Shown here: piece by piece, positions 13,387-24,491 of the stretch
How positions within the stretch are numbered: position 1 is the first letter of the stretch
Layout: the number at the start of each line of letters is the position of its first letter
Source of the DNA: Trichuris trichiura
Taxonomy: Eukaryota > Nematoda > Enoplea > Trichinellida > Trichuridae
Direction of reading: 5' to 3'
DNA: 64,000 nucleotides
Assembly: GCA_037903355.1 (NCBI GenBank)
Contig: JBAJFE010000020.1
Location: forward strand, 186,001-250,000
Translations under genes and position numbers: made by a program
The notes under the pieces: model-generated
Told to the model about the DNA's origin: nothing
Databases searched by the model: none
The model's input: the letters and a program-made list of their open reading frames with translations, nothing else

Positions 13387-16300
13387 TGAAACTAAAAACA
13401 GCAAAGAGGGAGGTCACTTATCACCAACGAATATCGCTTAAGAGCCAAAGAGGTGCGGAAGCTAAAATTAAAAGCTAAGTATGACAAACGGCTGTTTGCA
13501 GTATGAAACATCAACTAGCCCGGTAGACTGGCAGTTGTTCATTTGACAAACAGTGGCCGGGAGCTACTGGCCAACCAACAGGCTTCGTTATTTTAAGAAA
13601 TTTAATTTAAGACGCCTTCCGGGCAGCGGACAACGTTAACAGGAGCGTCAGCAATCCTGTGAACACAAATGCAAACTAAGGCGACACGCCGCTTTGCGAG
13701 CAGCTTCTGTCGCGCAAGTTTTTTTCGTATCGTGAATAATGCTGCGCGATAAGAAACACCAGCGCAGCAGCGATAGAGAAAAGTTGAGAAAGGGTGCCGG
13801 GCGCCTCCACTTCCCAAGAACCGGTTTCTCGCTGACAAGCCAATGTCGCAGCTTGTAGCGCAAGGGAAAAAGACATACACACGATAAGGTCTTAAGGCTT
13901 CTTAAACTCGGAGGAAACTATCCTTAGAATCGTAACGTTAACACGTTAAGAATGCGAGCAAAGTCGAGTCGGAAAGGCAGATGGAAAAACTCAACTGAAA
14001 CACTGGAAAGCCACAAGCAGAACCATGGCTGAAAACGTTTTGCCAAAATGAAGTCGTGCACCTATTTTGCTCGCTGACATTTGAATCCGAGTCATACGTT
14101 CGATTTTTGGCATTTCGAGCCGCAAGCGAATCGATCTGCATAATCATGGAATGAAAGAATAGGCCGCTTTCGTGCTCTTCCCTAACCTAAGTTGTACATT
14201 GACGCCATTCTGCCGCCTAGGCGATGCAGCCGCTAAAAACTGGGACAACGTTTCGATTGAGCGCTTTCCAGAAAAAATCTAACGCATTTCAACGTGTGAC
14301 AAATCAGCACCCGAAAGAGCCTTACAGAATGCTCACTTTCAACAAAACAGTTTAGACGCCCTAACGTAGCGTGCTTGATCTCCCGCACTTGCAGTGGGGA
14401 TATAATTAGTTTGTTATGACATAATTTGTCCGTAAGCTGGCGACAGAAAAGAGAATGAGCATTTAGTCAAAAGGACTACTAGCCAAGTACCGCGCATGGT
14501 ATCACTCCAATTTCATTTTGCTGCGTAGGTAACAAAAGGATACTGTTTTCGTTATCAACATCGAGCCCAACCGGTTTATTTTGGAAAAACTGTGTTAAAT
14601 GCTGGAACTATCCGAAGCCTCGTGATCTGTCAACAGCGTAATGTAAGAAAAGCATACCAGTCGTCATGGTTATCCAATGGGAATAATCGGTTATATTATA
14701 CAACAACAGGCCAGTGGAGAAGTTCCAGACTTCAAGGTCAACCTCTTAATAAGGGTATAGGTGACAAGCTAAAACGTCTAGGCAGGATCCTACAAATCTT
14801 GGGCCATCTGCGAATCACTAGAGATTCTAATGGCCCATTTCTTCAACAAACGGATTTTTCGTGATCCTCTTAATGATAACTTATACAGCCTGTACAAGTT
14901 TTCTGAAATTAATACTTTCTGGTACCGGTTTTTTTTGCTGAACGTAGTTTTCTAAATCGTGATTTCGAACAGCATTAGCTAAAAGATACTGTAAAAGCCC
15001 TAAGATTGCCTTATGCAGCGTGATTTTTGCGACGCACTTGATTGTCATACATAGTAATTAACTAACAGTAAAGAATGCACTTCTGCGTTTCAACCCTTAC
15101 TTTGCTTAAATAGGCTTTGTCAATTTTTCCACTGCTTCAAAACGATAGCAAACTCATATAACAAAAGCTCTTGATGCCGTATGACAAAAACAACTGAAAA
15201 ATGGGTTTCCAATAAAGGCGAAAAATTTCTTATTAAGCAGACAGGGCTCAATGCCAGGCGTAGGGACGATTTTAATTCAAAAACTCGATTAAAAGGCAAA
15301 GCTTTCGAAACGGTCTTTCTCGATTCTAACTGTAGACATAAGGCGACAAAAAAGTGGGACCAAAACCATATTTTTAGACAATCGTTTTGCTTCACATGCT
15401 ACAGTATAGGGGAGAAGGAAAAACTGTTAATATTGAGCATAATGGTCAAAGTTTACGAACTTCTGCCACAACTGCGCTCTGTCATTACTTTTTAAGCATC
15501 GTAGTTTGCAAATACAAGCAAAACAGAAAAGCTCAACTATTTCCCCTACCTTTCCATGTTCCCAAATTCCATGGTCGCCTATTCTGAAACAGTACACAAC
15601 GATTTTCAAGACACTATTCACACAATGCTTTATGCGCAGCCGTTACGGAAACGACGAAGACAAAAGCGCCCAAGAAATATCATATGCCTTTGGGTGTGAA
15701 GTTTAACCTTCGTTATGTGCCTTAAGTAAGTCCTTCGGTTTTTATTTGTAAAATATATAAGCTGGTCCAACAGGAAAACTCCCTTATTGCTAATCATCCT
15801 TCTTGTGAACACAGCGTGCACTTGGTGGGCGTTTCGCTGAAAGCTTGATGCCTGTACGCAAAGTTTACAAGAAAAGAATGCTACTGTCGCAACGTTGGAT
15901 AGTTTACATTTAAGCTAGCCCGACTAGCATTATGGCAAATGAAACCTGTTTTGAAGCGCAATTTTATACAGGAAGTACTGATCAGTCGATTGCTTTTGCT
16001 CATAAAAGAACTGGTGATAATAACTACTCTTACTCTCGTCGGAGTTGATTTTCTAGGCAGTTTGTTTAAAGTACCGTTCCTAATCATTGGGGTTTTACCG
16101 AGTAAATGTTTACCGGATTCCTTTTGCAAGCCCGTGTGGCATAGAGAGAACTGAATTAGTGTACATTATTACTGCATGTCTGAGAAACGATAGGCTGCCT
16201 TTGCAAAATACTTTGCTCCTTTAGATTCTTCGTTCCGGAGACTTGCCAAGCTTAGAGATTCTAATAGTAATGCCATCGTTTGAGAAAAGACCAGATAAAA

Positions 16301-16739
16301 ATTATGTAGCGTCAAACTCTGTTATATTGCCGAGAGGTTAGAAAATAACTGTTCATCCAAAAGTTACTATTACTGGCTTTGTACTGACGCTAATTCCAAA
16401 ACACGCTGATTTCGTTCGAGGTGACCATGCTTAATCATAGCTTCAGTTGCTATGTTCAACGATTCTATCAACTTAAGGGCCCTCTTTGCTGCTGATGACC
16501 AAATTCGTTGCTTCAAAGTCTAACTTCACTGATGCTGTTCTTAAGGGATATAATAAATTATGGACATCCAACGTACAAAGTAGGCGAGCAGTTTATCAAT
16601 ATGAAAAAGCAAAGTAATGCAAAAGCTAATGGGAAAAGGACTCCCAACGTTTCCCTTCACAAGTTCAGCGGGATTTTGCTTTGTTAACAAACTGCCAAAC
16701 GATCCCACATGTTGATAATTTCTTATGTGATGGCATATA

Positions 16740-16925
16740 CAGTAAAACCTCCATAAGTTGACCACCCAAGGAACTGGGAAAAACTGGTCAACATAGGAGG
16801 TGGTCAACATAAGAGGCGGTGGGTATATTATATTATAAACGTGCGGACCAACCAAGTGGTCAAAATTCGGTCAACTTAGGGAGCTGGTCGACATAGAGAG
16901 GTGGTCAACTTCGGACGTTCTACTG
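16740..16925. mobile_element. MITE with pogo/Tc1-type ends (copy 1)
   Basis: This is 186 bp, beginning CAGTAAAACCTCCATAAG and ending TTCGGACGTTCTACTG, so the ends are imperfect inverted repeats. It is flanked by TA on both sides (16738-16739, 16926-16927). The inside is built from repeated GGTCAAC...TAGGAGGTGG units in both orientations. It has no coding capacity. The closest relative in the window is at 48183-48352. TA duplication and CAGT ends fit the Tc1/mariner/pogo superfamily. Confidence 0.85.
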
Positions 16926-17119
16926 TATATGATCACTGACTAGCTCCTAAAAAACCAAGCTGTTCCAAGCATCACAAGATGGCCGTGTTGCGCAATTTTT
17001 TGGGCAGACTTTTACTGCCAACTACACGACAAAAGCTAACTTAAAAGATTTTTTGGCTTTGTCGTAAAGTCGCTCCGGCTACTTTTACTTACAATGGAAA
17101 TTTTGGGTCTTAACTGTTA

Positions 17120-17330
17120 CGCGCCTACTTTTTGAAAAATGCAGGTTCCTTTCTGTTAAGTATGCGACCATCCTGTTATGTCTTCACTGGCAAACGTAAC
17201 GATAACTTTTTTCTGCTCTTACATAAGCTTAAGCCAAACTATAAGCCTTATATTTAGGTTTAGGGATAGGGGAAGGAAAAACAGGACGGCCGGCAAACTT
17301 CCAGTAAGACAGGGGGCGGATAACTGACAA
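17120..17330 (+). repeat. dispersed repeat family R3, copy 1
   Basis: This shares a core with two other places in the window (35.8 and 56.8 kb): a TAAGCC..A.ATATAAG.CTT stretch, then TTTAGGTTTAGG, then ACAGGACGGCCGGCAAA and a .CAGTA.GAC.G motif. Similarity is clear but diverged, and the borders are approximate. It has no coding content and no clear terminal repeats. Confidence 0.55.
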
Positions 17331-20300
17331 GTCCCGAAATTTAAAGTTGGCACTGCGGGAACCAGGTTGCCAACACATTGAATTTGTAATCCAGAAGTAG
17401 TGCAATCGAGAAAATGTAAATGTAGCAGCCTTGCTTTTGACATATTGTATCCGAGCAAGTTTAGACAACGCAATGATTTCAGTAAAAAGATCTTTACCTC
17501 TCTTTCTGAGACTTCAGGTCATTCAATAGAAAATAATTGTTTTTAAATTTTGAACTGTTCTGAAATAGTACGAATGCGACAAACGAAAAATATCCGCCCA
17601 CATAAAAGTATCATGTGATGTAACATGTTTTCTTTCGCTGTCCGGCTCTTCCCTACGTTCAAGTATTTCACCGGTGCTTCGCGCGAGTACAGCTTACAGG
17701 AATTACTTTTGCAAGTCTATTATTGCCAATCAAAGGTGAAGTGTGCTGCAAAAATGCGGTTTGCCGCGCGTTGCAACAATAGGCAATGTTGCGTTCAGTA
17801 GCCCCTCTAGAACCGGTTCGGGCTAAATAAAGTCACCGCCAGCAATCAAATCAGTAGAAAGCGCTCGATGAGAACTTGCCTCCCTCCAGCACCGCTTTTT
17901 CGCTCGAACATCAATTTGTATTCAACTCAAACAAGGGTAATGTAATGTACATGAATGAGTTCGCAAAAAACGCAGTTGTTGAAAATTTTTACATGCTGCT
18001 GTGCACGTCAAAGCCGGTATGCATCGTCCACAGTCGGAAGCGGCAGCAAAATGAAAACTGGTCAATTAAACGGGATTAATTTAAATTTATCGTGGCAGCA
18101 CGCAATATTGAAAGCAACAAATTAGGTTTTGACAGTTTAGCAAACGCATTGCATCTACAAGTTATGTAAGAAGGAATTGACCCCATCCATTGGACGAATC
18201 GTAGGTCAGTTAAACTTGTCTCAGGATATAATCAGCCGTTTCCGTTGAACTCTGCTTCAGCCTTTCAGCCGCTTGAAAATTTAAACTTCCGGCAACATAA
18301 TCCGTCGATGAATCGTTCATGCATGAGGAACGCTAAATGTAAAAGTCTGACTTTGTCCTTCTTTCATTGTCGTCAGGAATGTGCGCCTTCCTAACGTTCT
18401 ATACATTCCAGCAAAATGGAAGGCAAAAGTTCGAAAGCCACCTTATCGCGCAGCAGGCAGCCGAAAGCTGTCTATTTAGCACTGGGTTAATTTTTAAAAA
18501 AATTTCGACTATAATTTTCTTGCTTCAAATCATCCATCCGGGGTGATACTTGAAATAGCCGCAGAGTTGACTCCTTTGTAACCGGTCATTGTATTAACCG
18601 TACTACTTTTTTCGAAGCTTATAAGACCATTTCATGGAAGTTGAATCCCGAATAGTCAAACGAATTCAAAAATATTCGTGCGAGATGGTTTTACAGAATG
18701 AATCAGCATTCGCGTTAGAGGGACTTTTTAAATGCTGCATAAGGTGAAGTTCCGGTTCGACGAAAAAAGACATTTAAAACTGTACTCATGCACGTATATG
18801 TCCAACAACGGAAAAACGCGCGTTCAACAATATTAGCTAAAGAAAACTGGTAAACAGCTATGACGGCGGCTGCTTACCATGGGCACAAGTCAACTATCGT
18901 ATTACACGAAAATTAGTTATAAGTGGGACACTTGGACAGAGAATGTGCTCATTGAACATTTTTAGTATGGGATAACCACTACTAACCTGAACCAGCGGTG
19001 ATCCAAAGATCTGGTTAGTTCTTGACACAGTCGAGGAAGAGGGCGCTTCTCCGTTGTCGGCTGATCTGCAGGATAGACGATGTCAGAGCGATAAATTAAC
19101 AAGTATTCCACATGAGAAAGAGATAGGAAATTGAGCATTCGTCGTCAGCCCACTCCACTTGTTGTCCTCTAGTTGATGCCAACTTCCCGTGACTCATAGC
19201 TAGATTTAAGCTGTCGCAGAAAAGGATTGAGTGAACGAGCCAACTGCCGCTGAGCTAAGCAAAAGCCTGACGTGCCTTCTGCAAACGAGTCAAGCTACAT
19301 CTGCAGCATGCCTATACGCAAACCTATCCCCATTGTATGCCTCTTTAGCGGCTTAAATATTCTTGTTTATTGCTCCAGTTTTTGCTAATTTCGGCACGAG
19401 AAGTTGCTCACTTAAAAGGCTACGAAACGTTCGACATGATCACGTTAGCTGAAGTCGGCAGATCAATAAGAAGCTTAAACTGAACGAAAACACACGCACG
19501 AACCGTCTGACAAAGGTCTCGACCAACTAAGCAGCGGGGCTAGTTAACAATAGCCCAACGCAGCGATCACGTTGCTATTCTGTCTAGCATTCAACCTGAC
19601 AAGTAAGTCTAGTACAACACGACACAATTACTTTAAAGGATTCAAACTGCCCTGCTACGCTGTCAGCTCCTCGAGAAGTCTTATTTTCGTTAGGTGTAAA
19701 CATTTAAAATTACTTACGTGAAAGGAACAGCATTAAGGAAGAACTGTTGTTCGTCGACGGGAGTAGAAAGTGAAAGGGTTAAGCATACTTGTCAGGCGCT
19801 ATAGTGACCAATGAAGCGACAGATTGGAGTTTTGATGTCGCAATGGCGGCGCTGTAAAACCGAGTATTATTGATCCAACCTGGGAAGCCATTTTAGGACG
19901 AATTGTCATCGATCGAGCCTTTATTTTGTGTTCACTCGCTTTCCTGTATACAACATTGATGCATCAAAGGTCTAATACTCGTGCCGCTCGGTACCTATCG
20001 CGTAAATGATAGGTAGTTAGCTACGTTTCCTAACTGCGCATTCCTTACGAACGATTCTCAAAGCTGCCCAACATGGAGAAACCGGATGCTTAAAAATGAT
20101 GCAGGGAGTAGCGTCGGCAAACAATGCTGTTCTGATTGGCGAGAAAGGAAACAAGTTTCAGCCTCCTAAATTAGTAGCGCGATCAGCAGTAGTCATGAAT
20201 AAGCAGGATGTTTAGATGGTCAACACTCCACCTTTGCTCAATTGCAGCAAATAATTCAAGAGGCAGTGCTGCGATTATTCCGACATTTCAACCAACTATA

Positions 20301-20794
20301 AACGGTGGAAACGTTGACAGTTTTTGGTTTTAAGGTAAAGGAATGAATACGTTGCTTTTACATTTCCCTTAGCCTACGATAAAGGGATAGCACTTTTGAT
20401 TCCAGCGACTTTCGTTGATTAAGGTCATTAGGTAAACTGCGAAGTTTTTGGATAGAGATTTTCGGATAAAGAGGATTTTTATTTTTTCAGTTTTGTTTGC
20501 CAATTGAACAGGCAGATAAGTCCAGCTCGAATAAGGTAACAGAACTTTCAGGGTTTGTCGCATTTTGTTTTCAGCGAACGAAGATAACGCTCAGCGAAAG
20601 ACTTCTAGCGAGCTTAAACGTATAGTTTGACTTGTTTCTGTTGACTTACGTTGCATCGTCTTATTTGCGTTGCTGAAGACATGTTTATCTCGGTGGTTTT
20701 GCTCTTCCTGTAGGAGCAAAGCTTCTTGCGACGATATACGACAGAAATAAGTCTTTTACCAAAAGGGTATTCTGGTTAACTTAGTGTATACGGT

Positions 20795-21150
20795 ACAGAA
20801 CAGCCATGGTGGTACGACAGCAGTACAACCAATTCGGCGACCCAAACCATTCCCGCGACAGCCTTTTATATAGACGGTCGTTGCTCCCTACCTAGGCGAA
20901 TGACCCAGGAGAGACCATGACTTATGAGAGGACAAAAGTCCAGAGAAACAACGACTCACAAGGACTGTGAGCTCAAGCTGAGTGACCTTCTGCAAACCTG
21001 GGCATGGTTCTGTAGCAGGAGGGGGCCACAGTCACATCGTCCTACGGGTAATCTTAGGCTAAGGCCATGTCGGGCCAATGACCTCGTGTTGTTGACATCA
21101 GCAGGGGCTTCATCCAGCAGGTGGTACAGGCACACTTCCATAACATAAAA
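20795..21150 (+). other. GC-richer island with TATA-like motif, possible old solo LTR
   Basis: This stretch is clearly richer in G and C than its surroundings. It contains CTTTTATATAGACGGTCG near 20872, as in a core promoter. A 74-codon open frame runs downstream but shows no domain. The layout would fit a solo long terminal repeat, but I cannot define terminal TG/CA ends with a target duplication, so this stays a guess. Confidence 0.25.
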
Positions 21151-21923
21151 GTACAGCATTGCAGATGATTCACTTACCTTTGCACTTTGTTCACAGTTAG
21201 TTGTTTCGCTGTATGGAATAAAAACAGGTTAATCTTCTCTAGTTTTGAAACGCAAATTAGGGTTTGCGGTTTCAGCCGTAATCGTATTAAGTACAAGATG
21301 TAGCAGGCACATGCGTTTTTACATGTTTTCACAGAAGCAGTCCGTTTCTTTCGTGTGTTCAACTTTACTAACGTAACGCTGTGACTTCGATTTGTTCTGA
21401 GAGATTAAATAGTAAAATTTGAATATTCAAAAAAATGAGTTGCCCGATTATGAAAAACCGAAGTTGATATCTCGGTATCAATGATAATGGAAGTCCTGCG
21501 AACTGGGACGCATACTCCATAATCGCGGAGGTATCACTTTAGGTTAAGTAATTATGGCACCTCTCTACGTCACATAACAGAGCATTCAACCTTGTCCCCG
21601 CAAAATTATTATACTGCGTTATGTTGAGCAGGTACCTTTGTATGCCTTTGCGATCATGGAGCGTGAGTCCCGGTATAAAAGACTTTTGCTACCATTAATA
21701 TTAAAGTAACAACTTTTTTTTTGCTTCGTGTACATCTGTGGTCAAGGAAAGAGATTTCGAACTTTGCTACGATCGATACGTCAAATCTCACCTGCATTTG
21801 CACCAGTGTCAAGCTCTGCGATGAGCCAGCTGTTGGAGAAGCTCGGTGGTACCATACCGAATTGACTTGCCCACCCTCAGTCCCAAATATGTAGGATAAA
21901 AGAAAAAGAATATATATGAGATT

Positions 21924-22089
21924 TTGAAAACGTGGTTTCTTGGTACGGGAACAAATGTTTCCTAATGAAGAAGTTTATTACGGATAATTCAACTTAAGAC
22001 CGCTGATGACGGGTCTCGAATGACCTGAAAGCTCCGGAGTTCTTCTATATACATAACAAACGGGAATTATCCGTAATAAACTTCTTCAT
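21924..22089 (+). mobile_element. foldback element (copy 2) with hammerhead-like core
   Basis: Starts TTGAAAACGTGG and TTGGTACGGGAA, then perfect 27-nt inverted arms at 21964-21990 and 22064-22090 (AATGAAGAAGTTTATTACGG and complement). Between the arms lies CCGCTGATGAC, a 5-bp stem GGGTC/GACCT with a 6-nt loop, GAAA at 22027, then a small hairpin GCT-CCGG-AGT. TATATATGAGATT occurs on both sides (21911 and 22090), as a target duplication. The right flank then repeats TTGAAAACGT, so a second truncated copy may follow head-to-tail. Confidence 0.8.
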
Positions 22090-23848
22090 TATATATGAGA
22101 TTCTTGAAAACGTAACTTCTCAAAGAGAATCCTGGTTTCGTATTCTTTTTTTTACTGCATTGTTTCGTCATGAGCAGTTAGAAAGCGTCATAAACTCTTC
22201 ATTTGGACTATGCTCACATAATTTTTTTCGGAATCAACCTTGTCCCGCTGTAGACGTTTCAGAAACCGATAAATCGATTGATTTTTTTCACAGTTATATC
22301 TAATATGCCGAAGACGAAACAAGACTAGTTCTCAAGTAACTATGTGAACATAGTGCAGATAAAAGGCTTCTCGGTACGATATTAAACCGCACATAACAGC
22401 ATATTACTGCGAAAAAGAAAGATTGTGTATGAAGCTGAGCAATCACATATTCAGTAATTTTTTTCTAAAAACTTCTGAAATCTAACGCACCGCAGAAAAG
22501 AATAATTTCTTTCCAATACATAATGCGCCCATATTATTACTCACTCTATGGCTTATTGTTGAGCTAATGAGCTTTTTCGATAGCTATTAATATTAATATT
22601 GAATGAAAAAGTGCATCTGAACTGACGTATTTCTGAATATGGAAAATACGACTGCAGTATCACTCATCCTATTGATACTTTTTTTAAAAGAACTTAGCGA
22701 AAATGGTATACTAGAAATGGAAATGAATCTCCCTGTCACTGAGTAGATCGCAGAGTGCAGTTTTTAAACAATCGTTAAGCGTCTGGTGTCTGTTAACTAA
22801 GGTTTCCTTGGCTGGCAGTTTATTATTTATTTTTTTTAGAGAATGCATTTATGCTAGTTCAAAACATATGGCTACAAATATTTTGTAAAAAATATCTTCT
22901 TTACCATTTTTTATGAAAACAAAACTATCATTCACACAACACTTTATAATTGAAGTTATCCTGCAGATGTCCGTTGCGGTGGGAAGGCTGTCTCAACTAA
23001 CCTTTCTGTAAAGACGCTAGCATTTACCGATGACTTACTGTTTCCCATAAAACGTTGGAAATCTCGAAAGCTGTACAAAGGATTAAGACGTAAATCTTGA
23101 ATAGATTGAAAATGCATTGTAAAGTTTGGTCTTGTGACAGGTATGCGTTAACATCTAGATAAGAAATGTATTTGAGTAGAGGCGCTATTATACTAATCTT
23201 GTTTTTTAGATCAGTAACTTTGAGCAAGACAAGTAGTAATAACGCATCTGCTCAAATACATTCCTTAATCTAAAAGATACCAATGCACAACTGCCGCAAG
23301 GCCACAGTTTGAAGCGTATTTTCGACCTATTCGAGATTTCGACCTTTCGGGATTTTGCCTCCCACCGCTCTACAAACATCAATGCCTTTGGTTTTATTCA
23401 GTTGCTGCAGTAGACAACGAGACAGCAGTTTATTTGAGTTACTTTGGATTTAAATGGTGTTTGCTGTGTTAGGGTTCAATTAAAAAACGCAAAACAATGT
23501 AAAATGACAAAGGAAGTCCGGTAGAGTCAGTCTGGACTCGATAATGAAATGGCAGGAAGTACAACACTGACTGATAAATTAAGAAGTCTTAAGCAGAAAT
23601 TGCGCAAGAATTAGGCCTTCAGATATTTCTGAATTAGCTCCTTTACAATTTTACGCCATTCTGCACTGGTTTATTAAGGGCTAACAACACAGGCGGTTTT
23701 GATCTGCAGACAGTTTGACGCTGCGATCCAGTTTAAAGCATTTGCTAAAATGATTTTAAAGCAGCCGAAGAAAGAATAGCGTGTAGGACGCCTATCTTCA
23801 CTCAATCTATACGAAGCAAAGCCAAAAAGAGTGCCATGACCAATAGCA

Positions 23849-24478
23849 ATGGTATTCTGGTATCGACTTTCAGAGGATGCGTTCGAGCAAATCCAGGCAG
23901 CGGCAATGGTTGAAGTCTTTCCAACATTCGTAGTATTCACGCCATCTTACAAGAAGTCGTCAGTAGTCAAAGCAGTGATGGTAAATGCAGGCACGATGCC
24001 TGTCACTTTCAAATTGAAGTCCACCCAGAATAAATATCTGACTGCATCGCCGACTTACGGCAAAATAGCGCCTCAGGCTGGTCACGTATTCTTTATCAAG
24101 TTACACCGCGTTGGAAATTCAGATTTCAAACCGAAACCAGATCGATTATCCATTCACTTAGCTGTTATGAAACGGGCGGTTAAGCGGCCCAATTATGTTG
24201 CATTTTGGCACCAGCCTGTAGGGCCACCAAAAGTATCTGTTGTCAGGACTGTAACAGTTAAGTATAATACTATGGATGGTACCCCACCATGGGAGGCATT
24301 TTCTTCAACGACCGACCAGAAGCCTGATAGGCGACAAACAGTGACGGTAGATAAGGAAGTGCCTGATGTGCAAACAAAACCCGAAAAGAAACAAGATGAA
24401 GCTGAACAAGAAGAGCCAGAAGATGATGCAGGAAGTGAAAGTAAGGCTGACGAAGATGAGGACAACAAAGAAGACTGA
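23849..24478 (+). CDS. MSP-domain protein with acidic C-terminal tail
   Basis: This open frame encodes 209 aa. From about residue 22 it reads as a major sperm protein (immunoglobulin-like) domain: FPTFVVFTP, then VVKAVMVNAGTMPVTFKLKS, then GKIAPQAGHVFFIKLHR and RLSIHLAV. This domain occurs in nematode sperm cytoskeleton proteins and more widely in VAP-like proteins that bind lipid or FFAT peptides. The region after ~residue 145 is Lys/Glu/Asp-rich and ends in a strongly acidic run, which classical 126-residue MSPs lack, so a structural sperm role is not certain. A second ATG at 23906 (MVEVFPTF) lies just before the domain and just after a TTTCAG acceptor-like site at 23868-23873. It may be the true start, with a spliced or trans-spliced leader. 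AATAAA lies 8 nt after the stop. Confidence 0.85.
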   Translation: MVFWYRLSEDAFEQIQAAAMVEVFPTFVVFTPSYKKSSVVKAVMVNAGTMPVTFKLKSTQNKYLTASPTYGKIAPQAGHVFFIKLHRVGNSDFKPKPDRLSIHLAVMKRAVKRPNYVAFWHQPVGPPKVSVVRTVTVKYNTMDGTPPWEAFSSTTDQKPDRRQTVTVDKEVPDVQTKPEKKQDEAEQEEPEDDAGSESKADEDEDNKED

Positions 24479-24485
24479 AGACTGG

Positions 24486-24491
24486 TAATAA
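24486..24491 (+). terminator. polyadenylation signal of the MSP-domain gene
   Basis: Canonical AATAAA 8 nt after the stop codon, implying a very short 3' UTR. Confidence 0.6.

Larger units (their letters stand above)
13405..23848. other. gene-poor stretch with repeats
   Basis: I find no spliced or long reading frame that I can support in this ten-kilobase stretch. It holds a MITE (16.7 kb), one copy of a dispersed repeat (17.1 kb), a GC-richer island (20.8-21.1 kb) and a foldback element (21.9 kb). AT-rich runs are common at 22.4-22.9 kb. Open frames of 60-100 codons overlap on both strands and look like chance. Confidence 0.5.

Noticed and set aside
13602..13882. Three overlapping minus-strand frames upstream of the copine first exon
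   Set aside because: All three frames are open over the same bases, typical of chance; none has a domain.
22003..22030. Reading CTGATGA...CTGA as box C/D snoRNA elements
   Set aside because: Spacing between the TGATGA-like and CTGA-like motifs is too short, and neighbouring copies keep GAAA and stem pairing rather than a D box.
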